A stretch of DNA of 64,000 nt from an uncultured Bacteroidota bacterium (GTDB lineage: Bacteria > Bacteroidota > Bacteroidia > Bacteroidales > P3): contig CACYZN010000001.1 in the NCBI GenBank assembly GCA_902778925.1, positions 1 through 64,000 on the forward strand, given 5' to 3'. This document shows positions 1 through 7,888 of this stretch, piece after piece. Every line of letters starts with the position of its first letter. The first letter of the stretch is position 1. A program made the translations under genes and the position numbers. Below the pieces are notes generated by a model. It was not told the DNA's origin, ran no database searches, and saw only the letters and a program-made list of their open reading frames with translations.

Positions 1-1
1 C

Positions 2-220
2 GACTTTGTTTGTTCAAAATCCACAGGGGAACGGGTATACGTGCAAGTGTCTTATATTGTAGCCGACGAAGCGACACGCGAGCGTGAATTTGGCAACCTG
101 CGGAAGATCAACGACAACTATCCCAAATATGTCATATCCATGACACCTTTGGTTTCCAAAAATGACGACAACGGCATCACACATCTTAGTTTAAGACGTT
201 TTCTCTTGGAGGGGCTGTGA
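2..220 (+). CDS. C-terminal end of a DUF4143-type AAA ATPase (5' truncated)
   Basis: The frame is open from the window edge to a TGA at 218-220 and encodes the last 72 residues of a protein. The stretch around VQVSYIVADEATREREFGNL followed by IKDNYPKY-like residues (here INDNYPKYVISM) matches the conserved end of the AAA_14/DUF4143 ATPases, which are common in Bacteroidota. The nuclease-like C-terminal fold is inferred from the family; the P-loop lies outside the window. The cellular role of these ATPases is poorly defined. The AraC gene follows after only four bases, so the two may be co-transcribed. Confidence 0.7.
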   Translation, partial: DFVCSKSTGERVYVQVSYIVADEATREREFGNLRKINDNYPKYVISMTPLVSKNDDNGITHLSLRRFLLEGL

Positions 221-224
221 TTTA

Positions 225-1043
225 ATGAAGATTGACTTTCTATACTCGACGGATTTTCTGGCGATGAATGCGCCGGAGCTGGGGCACACCTGCATGCACC
301 TGCTGTGCAGGGCGGGGGAAGGGAGCTTCGTGTTCAACGAGCGGTGCTACCACATCGTGAAGAACGACCTGGTGGTGCTGCCGAACCCCACACGGGCGAA
401 AAACCTCGCGGCGGCACCGGGGATGGAAGTGGAGTGGTTCGCCGCCAACAACAAATTCTTGCATAGCCTACTGCCGTCGAACAACTACAGCATCGGGGGC
501 AGCATCAGCCTCAACCAGAACCCCGTCATCAAGGTCGACGACCGTCAGGCGGAAATCCTATTAGAGGACTTCCACCGCCTGTGCGACCGCCTCGACGACC
601 GCTACCTGCTCTTCTACCGCGAGATGATGGGGAGCCTCTGCCTGACGATGATGTACGACATCTTCGAGCTCCACGCCCGGCGCGACGCCACCGACACCCA
701 CAGCGACCGCACCGCCATCATCGTCCGCCAGCTCACCGACCTGCTCGCCACCGGCATCAGCCGCACCGAGCGCGACGTCAGCTACTACGCCGAGCGGCTC
801 AATGTATCGACCAAATACCTCTCCGCCACCGTCAAGCGCGTCACCGGTCACAGCGTCAGCAGCTTCATAGACCGCGCCACTGTGCCCATCCTGAAGAAAT
901 ACCTCAACGACGAACGCCTGTCGCTCACGCAGATAGCCGACCGCATGAACTTCACCTCGCTCTCCTACTTCAGCCGCTACTGCACCAAGCACCTCGGCCA
1001 GTCGCCCAGCGACTATCGCCGCAGCATCCAGCCGAAAATATAG
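225..1043 (+). CDS. AraC-family transcriptional regulator
   Basis: This 272-residue protein has an N-terminal sensing half of about 150 residues, probably a cupin-like fold, and a C-terminal AraC double helix-turn-helix at about residues 165-268. The second helix-turn-helix carries the family signature (LSLTQIADRMNFTSLSYFSRYCTKHLG, with the final G-x-SPSDYR). The ATG is preceded by a purine-rich stretch (GGAGGGG at 209-214) within the end of the upstream ATPase gene. The effector is unknown. It converges on the peptide transporter gene and shares a bidirectional terminator with it, so the transporter is not in the same operon, although it could still be a regulatory target. Confidence 0.9.
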   Translation: MKIDFLYSTDFLAMNAPELGHTCMHLLCRAGEGSFVFNERCYHIVKNDLVVLPNPTRAKNLAAAPGMEVEWFAANNKFLHSLLPSNNYSIGGSISLNQNPVIKVDDRQAEILLEDFHRLCDRLDDRYLLFYREMMGSLCLTMMYDIFELHARRDATDTHSDRTAIIVRQLTDLLATGISRTERDVSYYAERLNVSTKYLSATVKRVTGHSVSSFIDRATVPILKKYLNDERLSLTQIADRMNFTSLSYFSRYCTKHLGQSPSDYRRSIQPKI

Positions 1044-1059
1044 AAGACAGCTATTATAG

Positions 1060-1099
1060 ACAAGCCCCTGCGACCCAAAGGCCGCAGGGGCTTGTTTTT
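1060..1099. terminator. Bidirectional intrinsic terminator between araC-like and POT genes
   Basis: A perfect 13-bp stem (1060-1072 with 1083-1095) encloses a 10-base loop and is followed by a T run on the plus strand. It sits between two convergent genes and can serve both. Confidence 0.85.
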
Positions 1100-1119
1100 A
1101 TGCCCTTGCAGGCGACAGA

Positions 1120-2694
1120 TTACTGCTGCTGGGCGGTGATGCGCTCGAGCCATTTGAGCATGCCGAACATGACGCTCATGGCTATGATGCAGATGATGGC
1201 GAAGGTAATCCAGGTCATCCACAGGCTCGGGAAGCTGTTGAGCATCTTCACACCGAGGAAGATGATCAGGTTGCCGAGGGCGGTGGCGCCGAGCCAGAGA
1301 CCCTGGCAGATACCCTGCAGGTGCTTCGGGGCAATCTTCGACACGAAGCTCAGACCCAGCGGACTGATGAAGAGCTCGGCGACGGTGAGGAAGAAGTAGG
1401 TGACGATGAGCACCCATGCACCGCACTTCTGGTCGGCGATGGTGGCGGCATCCTGGGCCATGAAAGCGGTGCCCGAGGGATAGCCCACGAACATGCTGAA
1501 GATGGTGAGGAAGATGTAGGCGCAGGCAGCGAAGCCCATACCGACGGCAATCTTCTTAGGCGTGCTGAACTTGCGGCCCCACGGCGTGGCGAAGAGCCAC
1601 ATGATGATGGGCGTAAGCACGATGACGAGGAAGGGGTTGAGGAACTGCCACACCTCGGGAGCCACCTGGTCGGAGTTGACGAAGTTGCGGGTGAAGATAG
1701 TCAGCGACTGTGTGTTCTGGTGGAACGAGAACCAGAAGAAGATGACGATGCCGAGCACGGCGTAGAGACCGGCCATGCGCTGCTTGATGTCCTTGGCCAT
1801 GGCCACGCGCTCTTCGGCGGTGTAGTTGGCAGTCTCTTTCTTCTCCTTCTTGGCAGGAGTGGGGTACATCTTCTTGGTGACAAGGAAGATAACGAAAGAG
1901 AGGAGCATGGCGGCAATGGAGGCGATGAAGGAGTAGTGGACACCGGTATTGAAGACCTCGAGGTAGCTCTCGCAGGCGGCGGCCATGTCGGCGCCGGCTG
2001 TGAAGTTGTGGTTGCTGGCTTCCATCCAGGTGTTGAGGTTGGCCATCTGCACGTCGGTCATGCCGGTGGCATCGTTGAGGTACTGGTGGCAGAGAGCGGG
2101 CAGGTCGCTGTTGTAGGCCATGTCGAACTTGGCCAGCCAGGCCTTGCGGATGTTGGGGGCCACGAAGGGTGCGAACACACCGCCGAGGTTGATGAAGACG
2201 TAGAAGATCTGGAAGCCCGGGTCGCGTTTGCTCTGGGCTTCGGCCAGGGCCTCGGGGCCTTTCTTGGCGGCCTCGGCCTCCATGTTGTCGTACATCTGAC
2301 CCACGATGGCCTGCAGGTTGCCCTTGAACAGACCGTTGCCGATGGTGATGATGAGCAGGGCGGCGCAGATAAGCACCAGCATGCCGATCTTATTTTCGGG
2401 GCCTACGGTAGTGGGCACCGAGAGCATGGTGTAGCCCACGGCCATCACTATGAGGCCGGCGGCGATAGTGCCCTTGTAGTTCTGCAACTTGTCGGCCACC
2501 CAGCCACCAGGCAGGGCCATGATGTAAATCATGAAGTAGAAGACCGAGAAAATCAGGCCTGCTGTGTCATCGGGAATACCGAACTTCGAACAGAGGAACA
2601 GCACCAGGACGGCATTCATAATATAGTAGCCAAATCGCTCGCCCATATTACTCAGAGCAGCCCAGATAAGTCCTTTAGGATGTCCTTTGAACAT
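1120..2694 (-). CDS. POT/PTR-family peptide MFS transporter
   Basis: This 524-residue inner-membrane protein has about 12-14 hydrophobic segments and imports di- and tripeptides with protons. The N-terminus (ALSNMGERFGYYIMNAVL) is the POT signature region. The canonical ExxER proton-coupling motif appears here as NxxER, with Asn in place of the first Glu, which I recall as typical of the Bacteroidota subgroup rather than a defect. A loop of about 60 residues with many charged residues lies between early helices. It is transcribed divergently from the Sua5-like gene. With the S46 and C69 peptidases elsewhere in the window it fits an organism that feeds on peptides. Confidence 0.93.
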   Translation of the reverse strand: MFKGHPKGLIWAALSNMGERFGYYIMNAVLVLFLCSKFGIPDDTAGLIFSVFYFMIYIMALPGGWVADKLQNYKGTIAAGLIVMAVGYTMLSVPTTVGPENKIGMLVLICAALLIITIGNGLFKGNLQAIVGQMYDNMEAEAAKKGPEALAEAQSKRDPGFQIFYVFINLGGVFAPFVAPNIRKAWLAKFDMAYNSDLPALCHQYLNDATGMTDVQMANLNTWMEASNHNFTAGADMAAACESYLEVFNTGVHYSFIASIAAMLLSFVIFLVTKKMYPTPAKKEKKETANYTAEERVAMAKDIKQRMAGLYAVLGIVIFFWFSFHQNTQSLTIFTRNFVNSDQVAPEVWQFLNPFLVIVLTPIIMWLFATPWGRKFSTPKKIAVGMGFAACAYIFLTIFSMFVGYPSGTAFMAQDAATIADQKCGAWVLIVTYFFLTVAELFISPLGLSFVSKIAPKHLQGICQGLWLGATALGNLIIFLGVKMLNSFPSLWMTWITFAIICIIAMSVMFGMLKWLERITAQQQ

Positions 2695-2815
2695 AATGTG
2701 TAATGTTTTGGTTTATAATTTATTGAATTGTAATATTCGACACTTTTGCCATTAAAACAATATGCAAAACTACAAAAAAAAAATAACCTGAACAAACTAT
2801 GATGCTTTTTTTTCG

Positions 2816-2823
2816 TACTTTTG
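2816..2823 (+). promoter_or_regulatory. TAnnTTTG promoter box of the sua5-like gene
   Basis: TACTTTTG matches the Bacteroidota -7 box exactly. It ends five bases before the GTG start codon, so the transcript would begin at or within a base or two of the start codon. No matching -33 element was found. Confidence 0.65.
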
Positions 2824-2827
2824 CACT

Positions 2828-3394
2828 GTGAATGCCGACGAAATAGTGCTGCAAACGGTCGACGCCCTTCGCTCGGGCCGGACCATACTCTACCCCACCG
2901 ACACCATCTGGGGCATAGGCTGCGACGCCCGTCGGGCCGACGCCGTGGAGCGACTCTACAGCATAAAGGAGCGCGACCACACGAAGAGCATGCTGGTTCT
3001 GGTACGGAGCATGGAGGCCTGTGGCATGGAATTGCCCGAGGCACCCGACGGACGGCCCACGACCTACATACTGCCCGAGGCCATGTGGCGCCGGCTGCTG
3101 GGCAATACGGTGGCCGACAATCTGCCGGCCGCCGACGGCTCGCTGGGCATACGTGTACCGCAGCATCCCTTCTGCCAGGAGGTGATGCGCCGCCTGGGTG
3201 CCCCGTTGGTGAGCACCTCGGCCAACCTCAGCGGCCACCCCTCGCCGGCCACCTATGCCGACATCGAGGAGGCCCTGCGTGCACGCGTCGACCACTGTGT
3301 GCCGCCGCTGCCAGAATTCGAGAGCCACGAGAGCCGCGGAAGCCGCATAGTGAAGCTGGAGGCTGACGGCCGACAGACCGTGATCCGCCCGTAG
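2828..3394 (+). CDS. Sua5/YciO/YrdC family L-threonylcarbamoyladenylate synthase
   Basis: This 188-residue cytosolic protein makes threonylcarbamoyl-AMP from Thr, bicarbonate and ATP for t6A37 of ANN-decoding tRNAs. Visible family features are YPTDTIWGIGCDA, the KERDHTKSM segment (KxR...K nucleotide site) and the STSANLSG motif near the C-terminus. The length is that of the short TsaC/YrdC type without the Sua5 extension. GTG at 2828 is chosen because a promoter box lies directly in front and no ATG precedes the first conserved motif. A second in-frame GTG at 2846 is possible. The YciO paralogue cannot be excluded on sequence alone. Confidence 0.88.
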   Translation: MNADEIVLQTVDALRSGRTILYPTDTIWGIGCDARRADAVERLYSIKERDHTKSMLVLVRSMEACGMELPEAPDGRPTTYILPEAMWRRLLGNTVADNLPAADGSLGIRVPQHPFCQEVMRRLGAPLVSTSANLSGHPSPATYADIEEALRARVDHCVPPLPEFESHESRGSRIVKLEADGRQTVIRP

Positions 3395-3539
3395 CCTCAC
3401 CCCTCCCACACCCCGTCTTACCCCCATCGGCGACCGGCACCCCCGGGTTGCGGCATGGTGTTTTTTTTCACCCCGGGCCGTTTCCCCCCGCTTCCTCTCC
3501 CCCACCCCACCCCGTCCGCTCCCCTTCCCCTCCGCTATT
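3395..3539. other. Low-complexity C-rich intergenic spacer
   Basis: The plus strand is strongly C-rich here, with a run of eight T at about 3463-3470 after a weak CACC/GGTG inverted pair that may end transcription of the sua5-like gene. I see no gene. The last 11 bases look like a degenerate first unit of the tandem element that follows. Confidence 0.4.
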
Positions 3540-3645
3540 CCTCCGGTCGTTGTACTATCGTTGTACTATTGTTGTACTATCGTTGTACTATTGAAAACAT
3601 AAGAACGATAGTACAACGATAGTACAACAATAGTACAACGGTGGC
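3540..3645. repeat. Element A: palindromic array of 11-bp units
   Basis: The left arm has five consecutive 11-bp units (3540-3594), four of them variants of TGTACTATCGT. After a short A-rich turn the right arm (3604-3636) has three inverted units (AACGATAGTAC type). The left arm from 3559 pairs with the right arm over about 34 bp with one mismatch, giving a long hairpin. It lies 45 bp upstream of the promoter box of the next operon. Function unknown. Confidence 0.85.
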
Positions 3646-3688
3646 AAAATCACCATTATTGGTTAGTGGCCGGATGGCTGGGTTTGGC

Positions 3689-3696
3689 TACCTTTG
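3689..3696 (+). promoter_or_regulatory. TAnnTTTG promoter box of the porin/imelysin operon
   Basis: TACCTTTG matches the consensus, followed by the common GCA. It lies 24 bp before the ATG at 3720, giving a short leader. Confidence 0.65.
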
Positions 3697-3719
3697 CAGC
3701 ACGAAAAACCGATACTGAT

Positions 3720-5021
3720 ATGCAACTAAGTCATTACTTATCAACGCTTTGTGCGGCGTTGCTGCTGTGCGGCGCCGCCACCGTCGAGGCCCAGCAGGCC
3801 GACACGACGGCCGCCAAGAAGGGCAGCCGCCTGACGCTGGGCGGCTACGGCGAGGCCGTCTACAGCCACCATTTTTATTCCAACAACGTGTTCCGCTATT
3901 CGCGGGCCGAGCAGTACAAGGACGACCCCGGCTTCGGCCGCTTCGACCTGCCGCACGCGGTCTTCATGGCGGGCTACGACTTCGGGCACGGCTGGACGTT
4001 CGGCGCCGAGGTGGAGTTCGAGCACGGCGGCGTCGAGGCCGCCATCGAGCGCGAGACCGACGAGGCCGCCGAGGTGGAGCAGGAGGTGGAGCGCGGCGGC
4101 GAGGTGGCGCTGGAGCAGTTCTGGGTGCAGAAAAGCTTCTCGCGGGCCTTCAACGTGCGCGCCGGCCACATAGTGGTGCCGGTGGGCATGACCAACAACG
4201 GGCACACGCCCGACCGCTTCTTCACCGTGTTCCGGCCCGAGGGCGAGAACACCATCATGCCGTGCACCTGGCACGAGACGGGCCTCAGCCTGTGGGGCCG
4301 CCTGGGGGCCTGGCGCTACGAGGTGCAGCTGCTGCCGGGGCTGAACAGCAACATGTTCAACGACGGCGGCTGGGTGCACGACGGCTCGGCGTCGCCCTAC
4401 GAGTTCCGGCCCGCCACCCGATTGGCCGGCGCGGCCCGTGTGGACTGGAGCGGGCTACGCGGAGTGAGGGTGGGCCTGAGCGGTTACGTGGGCAACGCCT
4501 TCAACAACGACTTCATCAACAGCAACTACCGCAGCGGCGCACGCTACAGCACGGTGCGCGGCACGGTGGCCATTGGGTCGCTCGACTTCAGCATACAGAA
4601 CCGCTGGTTCATAGTGCGGCACAACCTGGTGTACGGCACCCTGGGCGATGCCGACAGCATATCGCGCTTCAACAAGAACCAGACCACCATGAGCGGCAAC
4701 CCCTACGCCCACACCGAGGTGGGGCGCGCCGCCTGGGCGGCAGGGGTCGAGGCCGGCGTCAACGTGCTGGCCGGCTGCCGTACCGACAAGAAACTCTACA
4801 TATTCACCCACCTGGAGCACTACGACAGCTACGTGCCCTACGAGGGCATGGTCGACAAGGAGTGGTGCGAGCGCTCGCTGGTGACCGCCGGCGTGAACTA
4901 CTGCCCCGTGCCCGAGGTGGCCATCAAGGCCGAAGGCGGCGTGCGCCTGCTGGCCGAACAATACAACGACGAACCCTACGTGGCCGTAGGCATCACCTGG
5001 ACAGGTTTCTTCAAGAACTGA
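3720..5021 (+). CDS. Outer-membrane beta-barrel (porin-like) protein
   Basis: This protein has 433 residues, counted from the ATG at 3720, which begins a good signal peptide (MQLSHYLSTLCAALLLCGAATVEAQ). An upstream in-frame ATG at 3666 would place the promoter box inside the gene and is rejected. The mature part opens with GGYGEAVYSHHF, alternates polar and aromatic residues and ends in VAVGITWTGFFKN, typical of a barrel strand. An acidic stretch of E/D residues at about 113-135 may be an extracellular or periplasmic loop. I see no TonB box or plug domain. It is the first gene of an operon with imelysin, so a role in moving a metal or its complex across the outer membrane is an inference. Confidence 0.75.
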   Translation: MQLSHYLSTLCAALLLCGAATVEAQQADTTAAKKGSRLTLGGYGEAVYSHHFYSNNVFRYSRAEQYKDDPGFGRFDLPHAVFMAGYDFGHGWTFGAEVEFEHGGVEAAIERETDEAAEVEQEVERGGEVALEQFWVQKSFSRAFNVRAGHIVVPVGMTNNGHTPDRFFTVFRPEGENTIMPCTWHETGLSLWGRLGAWRYEVQLLPGLNSNMFNDGGWVHDGSASPYEFRPATRLAGAARVDWSGLRGVRVGLSGYVGNAFNNDFINSNYRSGARYSTVRGTVAIGSLDFSIQNRWFIVRHNLVYGTLGDADSISRFNKNQTTMSGNPYAHTEVGRAAWAAGVEAGVNVLAGCRTDKKLYIFTHLEHYDSYVPYEGMVDKEWCERSLVTAGVNYCPVPEVAIKAEGGVRLLAEQYNDEPYVAVGITWTGFFKN

Positions 5022-5070
5022 GCAAGGATACGAAGAAAGCAACAAATAAACTAAATAAAAACAAACTACC

Positions 5071-6243
5071 ATGAAAAAGACCTTCAAACAAACTCTCGCC
5101 GCCGTAGCGATGGGCGCCCTGCTGGTGGCCGTCGCCGCCTGCGGCAAAGACAACCCCGAGCCCACCCCCGCCGGCAACGACACCGACGAGCAGGCCGCCA
5201 AGATAGCGGCCCGGTTTGTGGACTACACCGTGGCGCCCACCTACAGTGCCCTGGCCCAGCAGACCGAACAGCTGGCCAACGAGCTGGCAGCCCTCAAGGC
5301 CAACCCCACGCAAGCCGCCCTCGACGCCGCCTGCACCACCTTCCTGGCCGCCCGCGCCGAGTGGGAGAAGAGCGAAGCCTTCCTCTTCGGTGCCGCCGGC
5401 GACTTCGGCATCGACCCACACATCGACTCGTGGCCCTTCGACGAGAGCTACTTCAACGCCCTCATGGCCAGCCCCTCGATGATAGCCAAGCTCGACGCCG
5501 CCAACGGCGACGAGGAAGCCTACAACACCCTCAGCAACTCGAACCTCGGCTTCCATAGCCTCGAGTACATCATGTTCAAGGACGGCCATCCCAAGGACGT
5601 GGCCCTCATCACCGGCAGCGAGTGGATCTACGCCGTGGCCGTGGCCGGCGACCTGCGCAACAACTGCTACCGCCTGGAAGTAAGCTGGCTGGGCGATGCC
5701 GCCCCCGAGAGCCACATTGCCAAGCTCGACGACCTGGAGTGGGCCTACACCGTGGGCAGCGGCGACCTGAGCTACGGCGACAACATGAAGCGCGCCGGCC
5801 AGCCGGGCAGCACCTACGCCAGCCGCGTGGCCGGACTGATGGCCATAGTGAGCGGCTGCGTCGACATAGCCGACGAGGTGGGCTCGAGCAAGATCAACTC
5901 GGCCTACGCCCTCGGCGACGAGACCTACATCGAAAGTCCCTACAGCCAGATGTCCATCACCGACTTCCACAACAACATAGTGAGCATCAAGAATGTCTAC
6001 TACGGTGGCGTGGAAGGCCAGCGCGACGAGAGCCAGTCGCTCCATAGCCTGGTACACTCGGTCAACGCCGAGCTCGACGGCCGCGTGGTGGCCGCCATCG
6101 ACGGTGCCCTGGCCGCCATCGACGCCATGCCGCACCCCTTCGTCAACAACATACACGCCGCCGAAAACGGCACCGCCGTCGAAGCCTGCGCCACCCTGAG
6201 CGAGGTGCTCGACGAGGTGGTGGAGACCCTTGGCAAACTATAA
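5071..6243 (+). CDS. Imelysin-family (peptidase M75/IrpA-like) lipoprotein
   Basis: The 390-residue product has a lipobox ending at Cys24, so it is predicted to be a lipoprotein, in the outer membrane or periplasm. Two family motifs are clear: WEKSEAFLFGAAG with following DPHIDSWP at about 98-122, and the GxHxxE motif GFHSLEY at 160-166. Imelysins are helical, associated with iron uptake and regulated by iron. The peptidase label is historical and most appear to be non-peptidase, metal-linked proteins. The gene is followed by a di-haem cytochrome gene whose true start is 17 bases downstream. Confidence 0.92.
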   Translation: MKKTFKQTLAAVAMGALLVAVAACGKDNPEPTPAGNDTDEQAAKIAARFVDYTVAPTYSALAQQTEQLANELAALKANPTQAALDAACTTFLAARAEWEKSEAFLFGAAGDFGIDPHIDSWPFDESYFNALMASPSMIAKLDAANGDEEAYNTLSNSNLGFHSLEYIMFKDGHPKDVALITGSEWIYAVAVAGDLRNNCYRLEVSWLGDAAPESHIAKLDDLEWAYTVGSGDLSYGDNMKRAGQPGSTYASRVAGLMAIVSGCVDIADEVGSSKINSAYALGDETYIESPYSQMSITDFHNNIVSIKNVYYGGVEGQRDESQSLHSLVHSVNAELDGRVVAAIDGALAAIDAMPHPFVNNIHAAENGTAVEACATLSEVLDEVVETLGKL

Positions 6244-6259
6244 TAAAACAGATACCGCT

Positions 6260-7879
6260 ATGAAGACAAGACTAACTACCCTCGCGCTGCTGACGGGCGC
6301 CATGCTCGTGGCAGCCTGCAACAACGAGCCCGAGGACACAAAGCCCACCCCCCAGACCGACCCCAACGACACCCTGGCGTGGCTGCGCGAAGAGACCCTC
6401 GCCGGCGGCGAGCTGGGCACCACCTTCAACCAGAGCGCCTCGGCCTACGAAGACCCCGCGCCCGCCGTCGAGCTGGCCGGCATGGTCAACCAGTTCAAGT
6501 ACGGCGAGTTCTTCTTCGAACACACCATCACGCAAGACAACAGACCCTTCAACGGACTCGGCCCCGTATACGTGCGCAACTCGTGCGAGGGCTGCCATCC
6601 CGGCTACGGCCACGGCCGCCGCATGGAACGCTACAACGCCGACGACTGGGGCAACGGCTACCTGCTGGTGGTCTACGACCGCACCAACGACAAATACGAG
6701 ACCTCGGTGACCGGCATGCCGCAGACCCGCGCCGTGGCACCCTTCGCCAACCCCATCGAGGAAAGCGGCATACACCTCAGCTGGCTCAACTACACCGACG
6801 AGTGGGGCAACCGCTTCCCCGACGGCGAGACCTACGAGCTCATCTACCCCGAGCTGACCATCGACGAGGACGCTTTCTATGCACCGCTGGGCGTGCCCTA
6901 CGGCAACCTGGCCTTCCGCCTCGAGAGCACCATAGGCATCTACGGCACCGGATTGATCGACGCCATACCCGACGACTCGCTCAAGGCGCAGTACCAGAAA
7001 GAGAGTGCCGACGGCTACTTCGACCTGAACCCCGCCATCTGGAGCGGCAGCGACTGGACACCGGTGAGCGGCTACTACGGCGGCAGCGAGACCAACCCCA
7101 CCGGTAGCGGCCATCCCAAGCGCTACACCTACGCCCTCACACGCGGCCCGCTGCAGGATGCCCCCGGCAGCAACGCCATCTGGAACATCACCAACGTAAC
7201 CCGCAGCAACAAACGGGCCCACTACATCACACGGGCCTACGCACTCAAATCGTCGCAAGACCCCGCCGTCCAGGCACGCTTCTACGACTACTTCCCCGAG
7301 TGGCGCAGCGACACCACCGATGTGGAGCACGACATCTACAACTACCTGATGAGCACCAACCTGCCCGCCGAGATGAGCGACGACGACTATGTGAACTTCA
7401 TGGTGTGGCACCGTGGCCTGGCCGTGCCGGCCGCCCGCAACCTGCAAGACCCAAAGGTGCAGCGGGGCCGCCAGCTGTTCCGCCAGATTGGTTGCGCCTA
7501 CTGCCACCGTCCCAGCTGGAAGACCGGCGACGACCGCTTCACCGACCCCACCCACTTCTTCAGCGACGCCGACGCACGTCTTCCCCGCTTCCCGCAGCAG
7601 ACCATCTGGCCCTACAGCGACTTTGTGCAACACCGGCTCAATATGCCCAACGACATACGCACCGGCTGGTGCCGCACCACCCCGCTCTGGGGCCGCGGAC
7701 TGGCGCAAATATGCTCGGGCCACAGCGACCGCCTGCACGACTGCCGCGCCCGAAACACGATGGAGGCCATCATGTGGCACGGCTGCCAGGGCAGCGACGC
7801 CCGCCACTCGCTGGAGCAGTTCCGCGCCCTCTCGAAGGCCGACCGCGATGCAGTGGTGAAATTCATCGACGCAATATAA
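6260..7879 (+). CDS. Di-haem c-type cytochrome, DUF1111 (thiol oxidoreductase-like)
   Basis: The product has 539 residues from ATG 6260, which begins a lipoprotein signal peptide with Cys at residue 20. An ATG at 6230 overlaps imelysin and gives no signal, so it is rejected. Two CxxCH haem sites are visible: CEGCH at 109-113 and CAYCH at 412-416. The C-terminal RARNTMEAIMWHG block is the family signature. Where most members I recall read HDGRAR and WHGGEA, this one reads HDCRAR and WHGCQG, adding two cysteines near the second haem. Members resemble MauG/di-haem peroxidases, but the substrate is unknown. Pairing with imelysin is common in Bacteroidota. Confidence 0.9.
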   Translation: MKTRLTTLALLTGAMLVAACNNEPEDTKPTPQTDPNDTLAWLREETLAGGELGTTFNQSASAYEDPAPAVELAGMVNQFKYGEFFFEHTITQDNRPFNGLGPVYVRNSCEGCHPGYGHGRRMERYNADDWGNGYLLVVYDRTNDKYETSVTGMPQTRAVAPFANPIEESGIHLSWLNYTDEWGNRFPDGETYELIYPELTIDEDAFYAPLGVPYGNLAFRLESTIGIYGTGLIDAIPDDSLKAQYQKESADGYFDLNPAIWSGSDWTPVSGYYGGSETNPTGSGHPKRYTYALTRGPLQDAPGSNAIWNITNVTRSNKRAHYITRAYALKSSQDPAVQARFYDYFPEWRSDTTDVEHDIYNYLMSTNLPAEMSDDDYVNFMVWHRGLAVPAARNLQDPKVQRGRQLFRQIGCAYCHRPSWKTGDDRFTDPTHFFSDADARLPRFPQQTIWPYSDFVQHRLNMPNDIRTGWCRTTPLWGRGLAQICSGHSDRLHDCRARNTMEAIMWHGCQGSDARHSLEQFRALSKADRDAVVKFIDAI

Positions 7880-7888
7880 CACATACCA

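Noticed and set aside
3540..3645. Simple intrinsic terminator for the sua5-like gene
   Set aside because: The stem is far longer than a terminator, lacks a T run after it and is made of 11-bp units shared with other loci.
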